Assembly (NCBI RefSeq): GCF_002995495.1
Contig: NZ_PVZV01000002.1
Location: 806,001-870,000, forward strand
Direction: 5' to 3'
DNA: 64,000 nt
Source: Actinocorallia populi
Lineage (GTDB): Bacteria > Actinomycetota > Actinomycetes > Streptosporangiales > Streptosporangiaceae
Of this stretch, positions 19,396-27,348 are shown one piece after another. The translations under genes and the position numbers were made by a program. Each line of letters opens with the position of its first letter. Position 1 is the first letter of the stretch. The notes under the pieces were generated by a model. It did no database searches. It was not told the DNA's origin and saw only the letters and a program-made list of their open reading frames with translations.

Positions 19396-20067
19396 ATGAG
19401 GCGCATCGTTCGCGGAGCCCTGTTCGCCGCCGCGGCGGCCACGGCCGCCGCAGGGGCCGTGGCCGCCGGGTGCGGGCGGGACGCGCCGGAGAGGGCGGAG
19501 TTCCCGGCCGGGCTGGCCGCCGCCGTCCTCACGTCGCAGGACGTGCCGGGAGACCACCTGCCCGCCCAGGCCCAGCCGGCCTTCCGCGGGGTGCTCGCGC
19601 ACGACCCGCCCTGCCGGAGGCTGCTGGCCCTGGCGGACGGGCACGGCCTGCGCGACGTGCCCCGCAGGGGGACGGCCTTCTACCGGCTCGATCCCGGGGT
19701 GACGCTCACCCAGCAGGTCTTCGACGCCGGTTCGAAACGGGCAGGGCTGACGCTGGAGGCGGCCCGCCGGGCGGCGGCCGGATGCACCGTGCTGCGCGCC
19801 AAGGTGGGCGGCGTCCAGCTGAACCTCCCCCGGACCCCGCTGAAGGCGCCGGGCCTGCCTCCCGCCGACACCCTGGCGGTGCGCTTCGCCGCGCAGGCCG
19901 GCTCCGGCCGCGAGCTGAGCTACGAGCTGATCATGCACCGCAACGGCGACGCGTTCCTGACCGTGGCCCAGCCCGGCGTCGTCGGGCCGGGCGCCCCGAG
20001 CGCGGCGGCCGCGGCGGCGGCCCGGGCAGCGGCCAGGCTGCCCGGAGCCTCTAAGCTGAACCCGTGA
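19396..20067 (+). CDS. Putative lipoprotein of unknown function
   Basis: The 223-residue product opens with a lipoprotein signal: MRRIVRGALFAAAAATAAAGAVAAGC, with lipobox A-A-G-C at residues 23-26. The mature part contains DVPGDHLPAQAQPAFRG and two cysteines (DPPCRR, AAAGCTVLR) that may pair. The C-terminus is alanine rich. ATG 19396 is preceded by GGGAGGATTCGGGGGA. It sits between the corC-like and cdd-like genes and overlaps the latter by four bases. I do not recognise a characterised family. Confidence 0.75.
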   Translation: MRRIVRGALFAAAAATAAAGAVAAGCGRDAPERAEFPAGLAAAVLTSQDVPGDHLPAQAQPAFRGVLAHDPPCRRLLALADGHGLRDVPRRGTAFYRLDPGVTLTQQVFDAGSKRAGLTLEAARRAAAGCTVLRAKVGGVQLNLPRTPLKAPGLPPADTLAVRFAAQAGSGRELSYELIMHRNGDAFLTVAQPGVVGPGAPSAAAAAAARAAARLPGASKLNP

Positions 20068-20378
20068 ATCCCGAGGACGACAAGCTCATCAAGCTGGCCC
20101 GGTCCTCCCGCGCCCGCAACGGCGCCCCGGAGGGCGCCGCGGTGCGGGACGAGACCGGCCGCACCTACACCGCCACCACGGTGGCGCTGCCCCACCTGGA
20201 CCTGACCGCGCTGCAGGTCGCCGTCGCGATGGCGGTGGCCAGCGGCGCCGAGGGCCTGGAGGCCGCGGTGGTCGTCACCGCCGGGGAACTGCCGGACATC
20301 GCCGCCGTCCGCGACCTGGGCCCCGCGGCCCCGGTCCTGGTGGCGGGCGCCGACGGAGTGGTGCACACCACCCTGTGA
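20064..20378 (+). CDS. Cytidine-deaminase-like protein lacking zinc ligands
   Basis: The 104-residue protein looks like a shortened cytidine deaminase. GAPEGAAVRDETGRTYTATTVALPHLDLTALQVAVAMAVASGAEGLEAAVVV aligns with the CDA core, but the zinc ligands are gone: the C/H-A-E stretch reads ALQV, and the P-C-x2-C motif is absent. Catalysis is therefore unlikely. Its position just before era matches the cdd-era order of other Gram-positive bacteria, which supports descent from a real cytidine deaminase. It is probably co-transcribed with the upstream lipoprotein (ATGA-type overlap). Confidence 0.78.
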   Translation: MNPEDDKLIKLARSSRARNGAPEGAAVRDETGRTYTATTVALPHLDLTALQVAVAMAVASGAEGLEAAVVVTAGELPDIAAVRDLGPAAPVLVAGADGVVHTTL

Positions 20379-20456
20379 CGGTCCGGACGCCGGGCCCGCA
20401 CCGGGGTCCGGCGCACGGCGGTCGGGTCAGGTCCGCGGGTACGGGAGAATCGGAAG

Positions 20457-21530
20457 GTGACCACGCCAGAGTTCAGATCCGGATTCGCCTGTTTCGTCGG
20501 ACGGCCCAACGTCGGCAAGTCCACCCTGATGAACGCTCTGGTGGGCACCAAGGTGGCCATCACCAGCAACCGGCCGCAGACCACGCGGCGGGCGATCCGC
20601 GGCATCGTGCACCGGCCGTCCGCGCAGCTGGTGATCGTCGACACGCCGGGCCTGCACCGGCCGCGCACCCTGCTGGGGGAGCGGCTGGACAGCCTGGTCC
20701 GCGGCACCCTCACCGAGGTCGACGTGATCGGGTTCTGCGTCCCGGCCGACGAGAAGGTCGGCGACGGCGACCGCTACATCGCGCGGGAGCTGGCCCAGGT
20801 GAAGGGCACGCCGGTCGTCGCGATCGTCACCAAGGCCGACAAGGTGGGCCCGCAGCAGCTGGCCGAGCAGCTCATGGCCGTGGACGCGCTGGGCGACTGG
20901 GCGGACATCGTGCCGGTCTCGGCGGTCGGCGGTCTCGGCGCGCAGACCGGCCAGGGCCGCGGCGGCCAGGCGGGCGGGCCGAGGCGGGGGCAGGCCGAGC
21001 AGGGCAGGGGCTCCGGCCGCACCCCGGAGAGGCCGGACCGGCCCGCGGGAGCCGGGCGGGGACCGGCCGAACCGGCACCCGGAGCCGCGGGGACCGGCTC
21101 GTACCAGCTCGACGTGGTCGCCGACCTGCTGGTCGGCCACCTTCCCGAGGGCCCGCCGCTGTACCCCGAGGGCGACCTCACCGACGAGCCGGAGCAGATC
21201 CTGGTCGCCGAGTTCGTCCGCGAGGCGGCCCTGGAGGGCGTGGAGCAGGAGGTGCCCCACTCCATCGCGGTGGTCGTCGACGAGATGGGCCTGCGGCCCG
21301 GCCGCGAGGACCTCACCGACATCTACGCCCATGTGTTCGTCGAGCGGCCCAGCCAGAAGGCGATCCTCATCGGCCGCAAGGGCGCGCGGCTGCGCGAGGT
21401 CGGCACCCGCGCCCGCCGGCAGATCGAGGCGATGCTGGGCACCCGCGTCTACCTCAACCTGCAGGTCAGCGTGGCCAAGGACTGGCAGCGCAACCCCAAG
21501 CAGCTGCGGCGGCTCGGCTTCTACGACTGA
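20457..21530 (+). CDS. era: GTPase Era with a low-complexity insertion
   Basis: Era binds the 16S rRNA 3' end in 30S assembly. The G domain has GRPNVGKSTLMNALVG, the PQTTRRAIRG switch, DTPGLHRP and TKAD; the KH domain has KAILIGRKGARLREVGTRARRQIE. The protein is 357 residues instead of about 300. The excess is a Gly/Arg/Pro-rich stretch at about residues 160-215, exactly between the G domain (PVSAVGG) and the linker to KH (YQLDVVADLLVGHLPEGPPLYP). All catalytic motifs are intact, so the protein should work. GTG 20457 follows GGAAG closely. Confidence 0.95.
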   Translation: MTTPEFRSGFACFVGRPNVGKSTLMNALVGTKVAITSNRPQTTRRAIRGIVHRPSAQLVIVDTPGLHRPRTLLGERLDSLVRGTLTEVDVIGFCVPADEKVGDGDRYIARELAQVKGTPVVAIVTKADKVGPQQLAEQLMAVDALGDWADIVPVSAVGGLGAQTGQGRGGQAGGPRRGQAEQGRGSGRTPERPDRPAGAGRGPAEPAPGAAGTGSYQLDVVADLLVGHLPEGPPLYPEGDLTDEPEQILVAEFVREAALEGVEQEVPHSIAVVVDEMGLRPGREDLTDIYAHVFVERPSQKAILIGRKGARLREVGTRARRQIEAMLGTRVYLNLQVSVAKDWQRNPKQLRRLGFYD

Positions 21531-21533
21531 GGC

Positions 21534-23006
21534 TCAGCCCGCCAGGTCGGACTGCGCCGCCCGCTTGGGCAGCACGTCCACCGGCCCCCCGGCGCTCGGG
21601 GCGCGCCGGTAGAGCAGGACCCTGCCCCCCTTGTAGCGCCAGTCGCGGGCCTCCTCGAAGCCCGCCTCCCGCAGGACGCGCCGCTTGGCCCCGGCCGTCC
21701 AGTCGGAGCCGGGCAGGAACGGGACGCGGTTGGCCAGCAGCCAGACCCGGTCGGTCCCGGCCAGCGCCTCGGCGTACCCGGCGCGGGAGACCTCCCTGCC
21801 CTTGAGGTCGCCGGCGGCGACCGGGGTGGCGCGGCGCATGACGTCGTCCAGGCCCCGGTAGGCCGAGGGGTAGACCGACAGGGCGGGCCGCATGCGCACG
21901 TCGGTGAACAGGATGGCGTCGCCGGGCCGCTTGTGCTCGGCGACGATCTCGGCCAGGGCGCGCAGGTCGTCGACCCGCCCGTCCTGGCGGCGCTGGTCCA
22001 GGTGGACCGGGACGGTCGCCGCCGCGGCGGCCACGACCAGCGGCACCGCCAGCTTCCAGGAGAGGGTCTCCAGCCCGGCGGCGACGAGCAGCGCGGCGGC
22101 CGGGACGCAGTAGAGCAGGTACCGCTGCACGTAGTAGGGGCTGCCCACGAGGGAGACCCCGACCAGCAGCACCGGGGGCAGCACGAGCCAGGGCAGCGCG
22201 ACCCGCAGCAGGGGCGAGGCGGGCCGGTACCGCCACAGGGCCAGGGCCAGCAGCAGGACGGCGGGGGCCAGCAGGAAGGGGCCCCAGCCCAGCGCCTGGG
22301 CCAGCCGCACCATGCCCTTGGCGGTGACCGGCTCGATCCAGCTGACCTGGTAGCGCTGGGTCTGGGCGAAGACCACCAGCGCCAGCAGCGGGACGAGCGC
22401 CGCGCCCGCGGCCGCGGCCCAGGCGCGCAGGGCGTCCCGGCGGGCGATCACGTGGGCGGGCAGGAGGAGCAGCGCGAACAGGTGGGTGTAGCCCAGCAGC
22501 ACCACCGACACCGCGTACCAGGCCCAGCCCCTGCGGTCCTCGGCCCGCACCAGCAGCCAGGTGGCGAGCACGGCCAGCGCGGCGACCATGGCGTACTGCC
22601 GCGCCTCCTGGGCGTAGCGGCTGAGGAAGGGGGAGACGGCGACCAGCAGCCCGGCGGTGATCCCGAGCCGGGTGGTGGCGAGCCGCCGCCCGAGCGCGGT
22701 GGTGAGCCCGGCCGCCGCGGCGGCGGCCAGCGCCGAGGGCAGCCGCAGGGTGAGCTCGGAGACGCCGAACACCGTGGTGACCGGCCACATGAGCAGGTAG
22801 TAGAAGCCGTGGACGGCGTCGATCTCGCCGAGGACCCGCAGCAGCTGGGGCACGGTGCGCCCGGTCAGGTCGGCGGTGACCGCCTCGTCCCGCCAGAAGG
22901 AGGGCGCGGTCAGCCCCCAGCAGGCGACGGCGAGGGCCACCAGGGCGGTGAGCGCGGGCGGGCCGAGGCGGGAGCGGAACGCGGAGAGCGTGGGGTTCGT
23001 GAGCAT
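21534..23006 (-). CDS. GT-C membrane glycosyltransferase (GT39/ArnT-like)
   Basis: The 490-residue protein has about ten membrane helices. Its first outer loop carries SFWRDEAVTADLTGRTVPQLLR, the acidic D-E pair expected for polyprenyl-phosphate-sugar-using GT-C enzymes, followed by GFYYLLMWPVTTVFG. The C-terminal outer domain includes HKRPGDAILFTDVRMRPALSVYPSAYRG. It should move a sugar from a lipid carrier to an acceptor outside the membrane. Acceptor unknown. It is convergent with era (3-base gap between stop codons) and the next gene on its strand is a small membrane protein. Confidence 0.82.
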   Translation of the reverse strand: MLTNPTLSAFRSRLGPPALTALVALAVACWGLTAPSFWRDEAVTADLTGRTVPQLLRVLGEIDAVHGFYYLLMWPVTTVFGVSELTLRLPSALAAAAAAGLTTALGRRLATTRLGITAGLLVAVSPFLSRYAQEARQYAMVAALAVLATWLLVRAEDRRGWAWYAVSVVLLGYTHLFALLLLPAHVIARRDALRAWAAAAGAALVPLLALVVFAQTQRYQVSWIEPVTAKGMVRLAQALGWGPFLLAPAVLLLALALWRYRPASPLLRVALPWLVLPPVLLVGVSLVGSPYYVQRYLLYCVPAAALLVAAGLETLSWKLAVPLVVAAAAATVPVHLDQRRQDGRVDDLRALAEIVAEHKRPGDAILFTDVRMRPALSVYPSAYRGLDDVMRRATPVAAGDLKGREVSRAGYAEALAGTDRVWLLANRVPFLPGSDWTAGAKRRVLREAGFEEARDWRYKGGRVLLYRRAPSAGGPVDVLPKRAAQSDLAG

Positions 23007-23030
23007 GGGGAATCGGGGAAAGGGTAGCCG

Positions 23031-23570
23031 CTATACCTTTCGCAACAGATGTCCGGCACCGCAGGCCAGCAGCACCACCGAGCCGCCCAGGGCAAGGAAC
23101 CAGCCGGCGGCCAGCCCGCCCCGGATGTCCAGCACGGCCTGGGCCAGCTGGGCGATGAGGTCGCTCTGCACCTGGTCCTGGTAGGACTGCACCTCCCGGA
23201 CGAAGAGCAGGCAGGCGGCCGCGCCCAGGACGCCGGGGGCCAGCGCGGCCAGCCCGAGGGGCTTGCGGCCGGTGGCCAGGGCGGCCAGCGCCAGCGCGAG
23301 GCCGATCACCCCGGCGGCCAGGGCCAGGTAGCCAGGAGCGCTGCTCGTCTCGGGCAGCTCGTCCATGGCCGTCCAGCTCCGCGACTGGGCGGGGATCAGC
23401 AGGAACGCCTTCTGGGAGACCCAGACCCACGGCAGGAAGGGCGCGACGGCCACCGCGGCCGAGGCCAGGAGGCTCACCGCCGCCAGCACGCGGCGGGCCG
23501 GGGTGGCGGAAGCAGGGGCGGTGCGCGGATACCCTTGCTCGCCGGAACCCGGCGTGTATGGCGGAGTCAT
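23031..23570 (-). CDS. Small integral membrane protein of unknown function
   Basis: The 179-residue protein has a short Pro-rich head (MTPPYTPGSGEQGYP) and four predicted membrane helices (VLAAVSLLASAAVAVAPFLPW; YLALAAGVIGLALALAAL; LGLAALAPGVLGAAACLLF; WFLALGGSVVLLACG). The loop after helix 1 (VSQKAFLLIPAQSRSWTAMDELPET) should lie outside. It is probably co-transcribed with the downstream GT-C enzyme (24-base gap). I do not recognise a family. Confidence 0.7.
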   Translation of the reverse strand: MTPPYTPGSGEQGYPRTAPASATPARRVLAAVSLLASAAVAVAPFLPWVWVSQKAFLLIPAQSRSWTAMDELPETSSAPGYLALAAGVIGLALALAALATGRKPLGLAALAPGVLGAAACLLFVREVQSYQDQVQSDLIAQLAQAVLDIRGGLAAGWFLALGGSVVLLACGAGHLLRKV

Positions 23571-23685
23571 GGGTTGAAGGGTAGAAGGTCGCGTTTGCCC
23601 CCGCTAGCGTCTTCTCTCCATACCGTCCCCACGGACCCCGGGAGGTCGGTATGTTGACTTTTCAACCCTTCGGAAGGGGAAGCCG

Positions 23686-24297
23686 GTGTTTCTGGTCTTC
23701 GGTCTGACGGTCTGCTTCCGTACGATGGGCGAGGGCACTTTCCACTGCCCGTCCTGCGGCGGGGACCGCCGGTACCGGCGCCGCCGCGGCAAGCGCTGGG
23801 TGACCCTCTTCTTCCTGCCCGTCGTACCCCTCAAGGGTCTCGGCGAAGCGGTCGAATGCCGCTCCTGCCGCACCCGGTTCAACGTCTCGGTGCTGCGCCA
23901 GCCCACCGCCGCCGCCATGGCCGCGGCGCTGCCCGCCGCCATGCGCGCCGCCTGCTGCCTGGTGCTGCGGTCCGGCGACCCCGCCGGCGTCCCGGCCAGG
24001 ATCCGCTCCGTGGACGCCGTGCGCGGCTACGGCGAGGAGGCCTACACCAGCGACGAGCTGGCCGAGGACCTGCAGCTGCCGGAGGCCTTCCACCGCGAGG
24101 AGATCGCGCGGGCCGGCGCCCACCTGGCCGTCGAGGCCAAGGAGTGGTTCCTCACCCAGGTGGTCCGGGTGGCCCTGGCCGACGGCCCGCTGAGCGAGGA
24201 GGAGCGCCGGGAGCTGCGCCGGGTGGCCGGGTCCCTGGGCATGAGCGCCGCCCACGCGCTGGGCGTGATCCTGGTGGCCGAGGGCGCGACGCGATGA
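23686..24297 (+). CDS. Zinc-ribbon plus TerB-like domain protein
   Basis: The 203-residue product has a hydrophobic start, then a zinc ribbon (CPSCGG at about residue 21 and CRSCRTRF about 40 residues later). The C-terminal half (residues 110-203) is a TerB-like helical bundle: VRVALADGPLSEEERRELRRVAGSLGMSAAHALGVI. TerB domains occur in tellurite and stress-response systems and in membrane-linked sensors; the exact role here is unknown. It shares an ATGA overlap with the DDAH-like gene. Confidence 0.72.
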   Translation: MFLVFGLTVCFRTMGEGTFHCPSCGGDRRYRRRRGKRWVTLFFLPVVPLKGLGEAVECRSCRTRFNVSVLRQPTAAAMAAALPAAMRAACCLVLRSGDPAGVPARIRSVDAVRGYGEEAYTSDELAEDLQLPEAFHREEIARAGAHLAVEAKEWFLTQVVRVALADGPLSEEERRELRRVAGSLGMSAAHALGVILVAEGATR

Positions 24298-24989
24298 GGA
24301 CCGCCCTGGTCCGGGAACCCGGACCGAGGCGGGCCCGCGTCCAGCACGGGGCCTATGTCGACGCCCTGGCCGAGGCGGGTTTCGCGATCCGCCGGCTGGA
24401 GCCCGCCGGCGACCGCCCCGACACGGTGTTCGTCGAGGACACCGCCGTGGTGTGCGGGGACCGGGCGGTCCTAGCCAGCCCCGGCGAGCCCGGACGCGCC
24501 GCCGAGGTGTCCGGCACCGCCGAGGCGCTCGGGGAGCTGGGCCTGGAGGTCCTCACCCTGGACGGCGCGTGCGTCATGGAGGGCGGCGACGTCCTGCAGA
24601 CGGCCGACGCCCTCTACATGGGGCGGTCAGCCCGCACGGACGACGAGGCGCTGTGCCTGCTGCCGCCGCTGCTGCCCGCCCGCCGCGTGGTCGTGGTCAA
24701 GGTGCTGGGCGCCCCGCACCTGCGGTCGGCGATGGCCGTGCTGCCGGACGGCTCGCTGCTGGGCGTCCCCGACCTCATCGACACCTCCGGCCTCCCCGGG
24801 CTGCGCGTGGCGCCCGAGCCGTCCGGCGCCGGGATGGTGGCGCTGGGCGGGGACCACCTCCTCCTGGCCGCCAGCGCCCCCCGCACCGCGGCGCTGCTGC
24901 GCGCGGACGGCTGGCGCGTCACGGCCGTCGACATCAGCGAGTTCGAGGCCCTCGACGGCACGGTGAACCGCCTCTCCCTCATCGTCTGA
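24294..24989 (+). CDS. Dimethylargininase-like (DDAH) protein without catalytic cysteine
   Basis: The 231-residue protein follows the DDAH/amidinotransferase fold throughout: VFVEDTAVV, EGGDVLQTADALYMGRSART, the PHLRSAM histidine motif and a final DISEFEALDGTVNRLSLIV. Active DDAH enzymes end in a T-C-x-S-L motif whose cysteine is the nucleophile. Here that position reads V-N-R-L-S-L, so the cysteine is absent. The Glu/His half of the site is kept. It may bind an arginine-like ligand without hydrolysing it. It is co-translated with the zinc-ribbon/TerB gene. Confidence 0.8.
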   Translation: MRTALVREPGPRRARVQHGAYVDALAEAGFAIRRLEPAGDRPDTVFVEDTAVVCGDRAVLASPGEPGRAAEVSGTAEALGELGLEVLTLDGACVMEGGDVLQTADALYMGRSARTDDEALCLLPPLLPARRVVVVKVLGAPHLRSAMAVLPDGSLLGVPDLIDTSGLPGLRVAPEPSGAGMVALGGDHLLLAASAPRTAALLRADGWRVTAVDISEFEALDGTVNRLSLIV

Positions 24990-25181
24990 GCCGGCCGGCC
25001 CCCGCGTTCCGCCCGCCCGCGCCGCCGTCGGGCGCAAGCCGGCGCATGGCGGGTTCACCGTTTGTTCACACGGTGGTACTTCGGTAATGCGCAATTAACA
25101 CGCGAACGTCTCCCCGGAAATAAGGTTCCCGCATTTTGTTGGACGACCAACGAAGCGGGGACCTTCGCGAGGAGAAGCAAG

Positions 25182-26399
25182 TTGCGTATTTCCCACTGGC
25201 GGAAAATGGCCGTCATGGCCACCGCCGCGGCACTGGTGCTCACCGCCTGCGGTGAGGGCGAGCAGGCCGAAAGCACCGCCGGCGGCGACACCATCAAGGT
25301 GGGCATCCTCCACTCGCTGAGCGGCACCATGGCCATCAGCGAGGTCACCGTCAAGAATTCCGAGCTCATGGCGATCGAGGAGATCAACGCCGCGGGAGGG
25401 CTGCTCGGCAAGAAGATCGAACCGGTGGTGGAGGACGGCGCCTCGGACTGGCCGACCTTCGCCGAGAAGGCGCGCAAGCTCATCAAGAGGGACGAGGTCG
25501 CCACCGTGTTCGGCGGCTGGACCTCGGCCAGCCGCAAGGCCATGCTCCCGGTCTTCGAGGCCGAGAAGGCGCTGCTGTGGTACCCGGTGCAGTACGAGGG
25601 GCTGGAGTCCTCGCCCTACATCTACTACACCGGCGCCACCACCAACCAGCAGATCATCCCCGGCCTGGACTACCTGAAGGACCAGGGCAAGAAGAAGATC
25701 TTCCTGGTCGGCAGCGACTACGTCTTCCCGCGCACCGCCAACAAGATCATCAAGGCCTACGCCGCGGCCAACGGCATGGAGGTGGTCGGCGAGGAGTACA
25801 CCCCGCTCGGCCACACCGAGTACGGGACGCTGGTCAACAAGGTCATGTCGGCCGGGCCCGACGCGGTCTTCAACACCCTGAACGGCGACAGCAACGTCGC
25901 CTTCTTCAAGCAGTTCAAGGCCGCCGGCGGAACGGCGGAGAAACTGCCTGTCCTCTCGGTGAGCATCGCCGAGGAGGAAGTGGGCGGCATCGGCGTCGAG
26001 AACGTCGCGGGCCACCCGGTGGCGTGGAACTACTACCAGACCACCGACACCCCGGAGAACAAGGCCTTCGTCGAGGCGTACAAGGCCAAGTACGGCGCGG
26101 ACAAGGTGACCTCCGACCCGATGGAGGCCGGTTACAACGCCGTCCACCTGTGGGCGGAGTCGGTGAAGAAGGCAGGGACCACCGAGGTCGAGGCGGTCAA
26201 GAAGGCGTCCGCCGGGGTCGAGCTGAAGCTGCCCGAGGGCCTGGTCACCATCGACGGCGAGAACCAGCACGTCCACAAGACCGCCCGGATCGGCGTGATC
26301 CAGCCCGACGGCCTGATCAAGGAGGTGTGGAGCTCCGAGGAGCCGATCAAGCCGGACCCCTACCTCAAGTCCTACCCCTGGGCCCAGGGCCTGTCCTGA
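25182..26399 (+). CDS. urtA: Urea ABC transporter, substrate-binding lipoprotein
   Basis: The 405-residue lipoprotein has a signal with lipobox LTAC ([10 protein letters not shown]) and matches UrtA strongly: [81 protein letters not shown]. It captures urea (or short-chain amides) outside the cell for the UrtBCDE importer. TTG 25182 is preceded by AGGAG at eight bases. It is the first gene of urtABCDE; no urease genes lie in this window. Confidence 0.93.
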   Translation: MRISHWRKMAVMATAAALVLTACGEGEQAESTAGGDTIKVGILHSLSGTMAISEVTVKNSELMAIEEINAAGGLLGKKIEPVVEDGASDWPTFAEKARKLIKRDEVATVFGGWTSASRKAMLPVFEAEKALLWYPVQYEGLESSPYIYYTGATTNQQIIPGLDYLKDQGKKKIFLVGSDYVFPRTANKIIKAYAAANGMEVVGEEYTPLGHTEYGTLVNKVMSAGPDAVFNTLNGDSNVAFFKQFKAAGGTAEKLPVLSVSIAEEEVGGIGVENVAGHPVAWNYYQTTDTPENKAFVEAYKAKYGADKVTSDPMEAGYNAVHLWAESVKKAGTTEVEAVKKASAGVELKLPEGLVTIDGENQHVHKTARIGVIQPDGLIKEVWSSEEPIKPDPYLKSYPWAQGLS

Positions 26400-26421
26400 C
26401 GCCACCGGCGTCGCGGCCTGC

Positions 26422-26451
26422 GGCCGCCCCGCGCACGGGCGCGGGGCGGCC
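26422..26451 (+). terminator. Intercistronic hairpin between urtA and urtB
   Basis: A perfect 13-bp stem (GGCCGCCCCGCGC and its complement) with a 4-base loop lies between urtA and urtB. A hairpin here usually stabilises or ends part of the transcript, letting the binding protein be made in excess over the membrane parts; that role is inferred. Confidence 0.7.
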
Positions 26452-26478
26452 CCCCGCACGGCAAAGAAAGGAGGGGAG

Positions 26479-27348
26479 ATGCTCGACCAACTGCCCGTCG
26501 GGCTCAGCATCGCGGGCGCGCTGCTGCTCATCGCGCTGGGCCTGACCTTCACCTTCGGCCAGATGGGCGTGATCAACATGGCCCACGGCGAGTTCATCAT
26601 GGCCGGGGCCTACACCGCCTACCTGCTGCAGGACCTCGCCGCCGGCCAGGCGGTCCTGCTGGCCCTGCCGGTGGCCTTCGGCGTGGCCGGGCTCATGGGC
26701 CTGGTCCTGGAACGGCTGGCCATCCGCCGGTTCTACGGACGGCCGCTGGACACCCTGCTGCTCACCTGGGGCGTGAGCCTGGTGCTGCAGCAGCTCGCCC
26801 GCGACCTGTTCGGCGCGCCCAACGTCAACGTGACGGCGCCGGGATGGCTCGACGGCCGGCTCGAGCTCGCCGGGATGACCATCCCCTACACCCGCCTGTT
26901 CATCATGGCCCTGGCCGTCGCCTGCGTGGCCGCGATCTGGGGCTACATGAACCGCTCCAGGCAGGGCCGCCGGATGCGCGCGGTCATGCAGAACCGGGAG
27001 CTGGCCGCCTGCTCGGGGGTGGTCACCGAACGGGTGGACCAGCTCACCTTCTTCATCGGCTCCGGCCTGGCCGGCGTCGCGGGCGTCGCGCTGACCCTCA
27101 TCGGCCCGATCGGTCCGACGCTGGGCACTAACTACATCGTCGACGCCTTCCTGGTCGTCGTCGCGGGCGGCCTCGGCCGGCTGCGCGGCGCCGTGCTGGC
27201 CGCGCTGGCGCTGGGCCTGCTCAACTCCTTCGTGGAGTTCTGGACCGACGCCAGCTTCGCCAAGGTCGTGGTGTTCGCCGCGATCGTGGCCTTCCTGCAG
27301 TTCCGTCCGCAGGGCATGTTCGTCCTGCGCTCCCGGGCGCTGACATGA
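26479..27348 (+). CDS. urtB: Urea ABC transporter, permease UrtB
   Basis: The 289-residue protein is a LivH-type permease with about eight membrane segments: LTFTFGQMGVINMAHGEFIMAGAYTAY, LTWGVSLVLQQLARDLFG, and VMQNRELAACSGVVTERVDQLTFFIGSGLAGVAG, the cytosolic coupling helix. It forms one half of the urea channel with UrtC. AAAGGAGGGGAG lies just before the ATG. It overlaps urtC (ATGA). Confidence 0.93.
   Translation: MLDQLPVGLSIAGALLLIALGLTFTFGQMGVINMAHGEFIMAGAYTAYLLQDLAAGQAVLLALPVAFGVAGLMGLVLERLAIRRFYGRPLDTLLLTWGVSLVLQQLARDLFGAPNVNVTAPGWLDGRLELAGMTIPYTRLFIMALAVACVAAIWGYMNRSRQGRRMRAVMQNRELAACSGVVTERVDQLTFFIGSGLAGVAGVALTLIGPIGPTLGTNYIVDAFLVVVAGGLGRLRGAVLAALALGLLNSFVEFWTDASFAKVVVFAAIVAFLQFRPQGMFVLRSRALT

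Noticed and set aside
24990-25181. GlnR-type nitrogen boxes before urtA
   Set aside because: GTAAT and TTAAC half-sites occur but spacing and sequence do not form a convincing GlnR box; a matrix scan would be needed.
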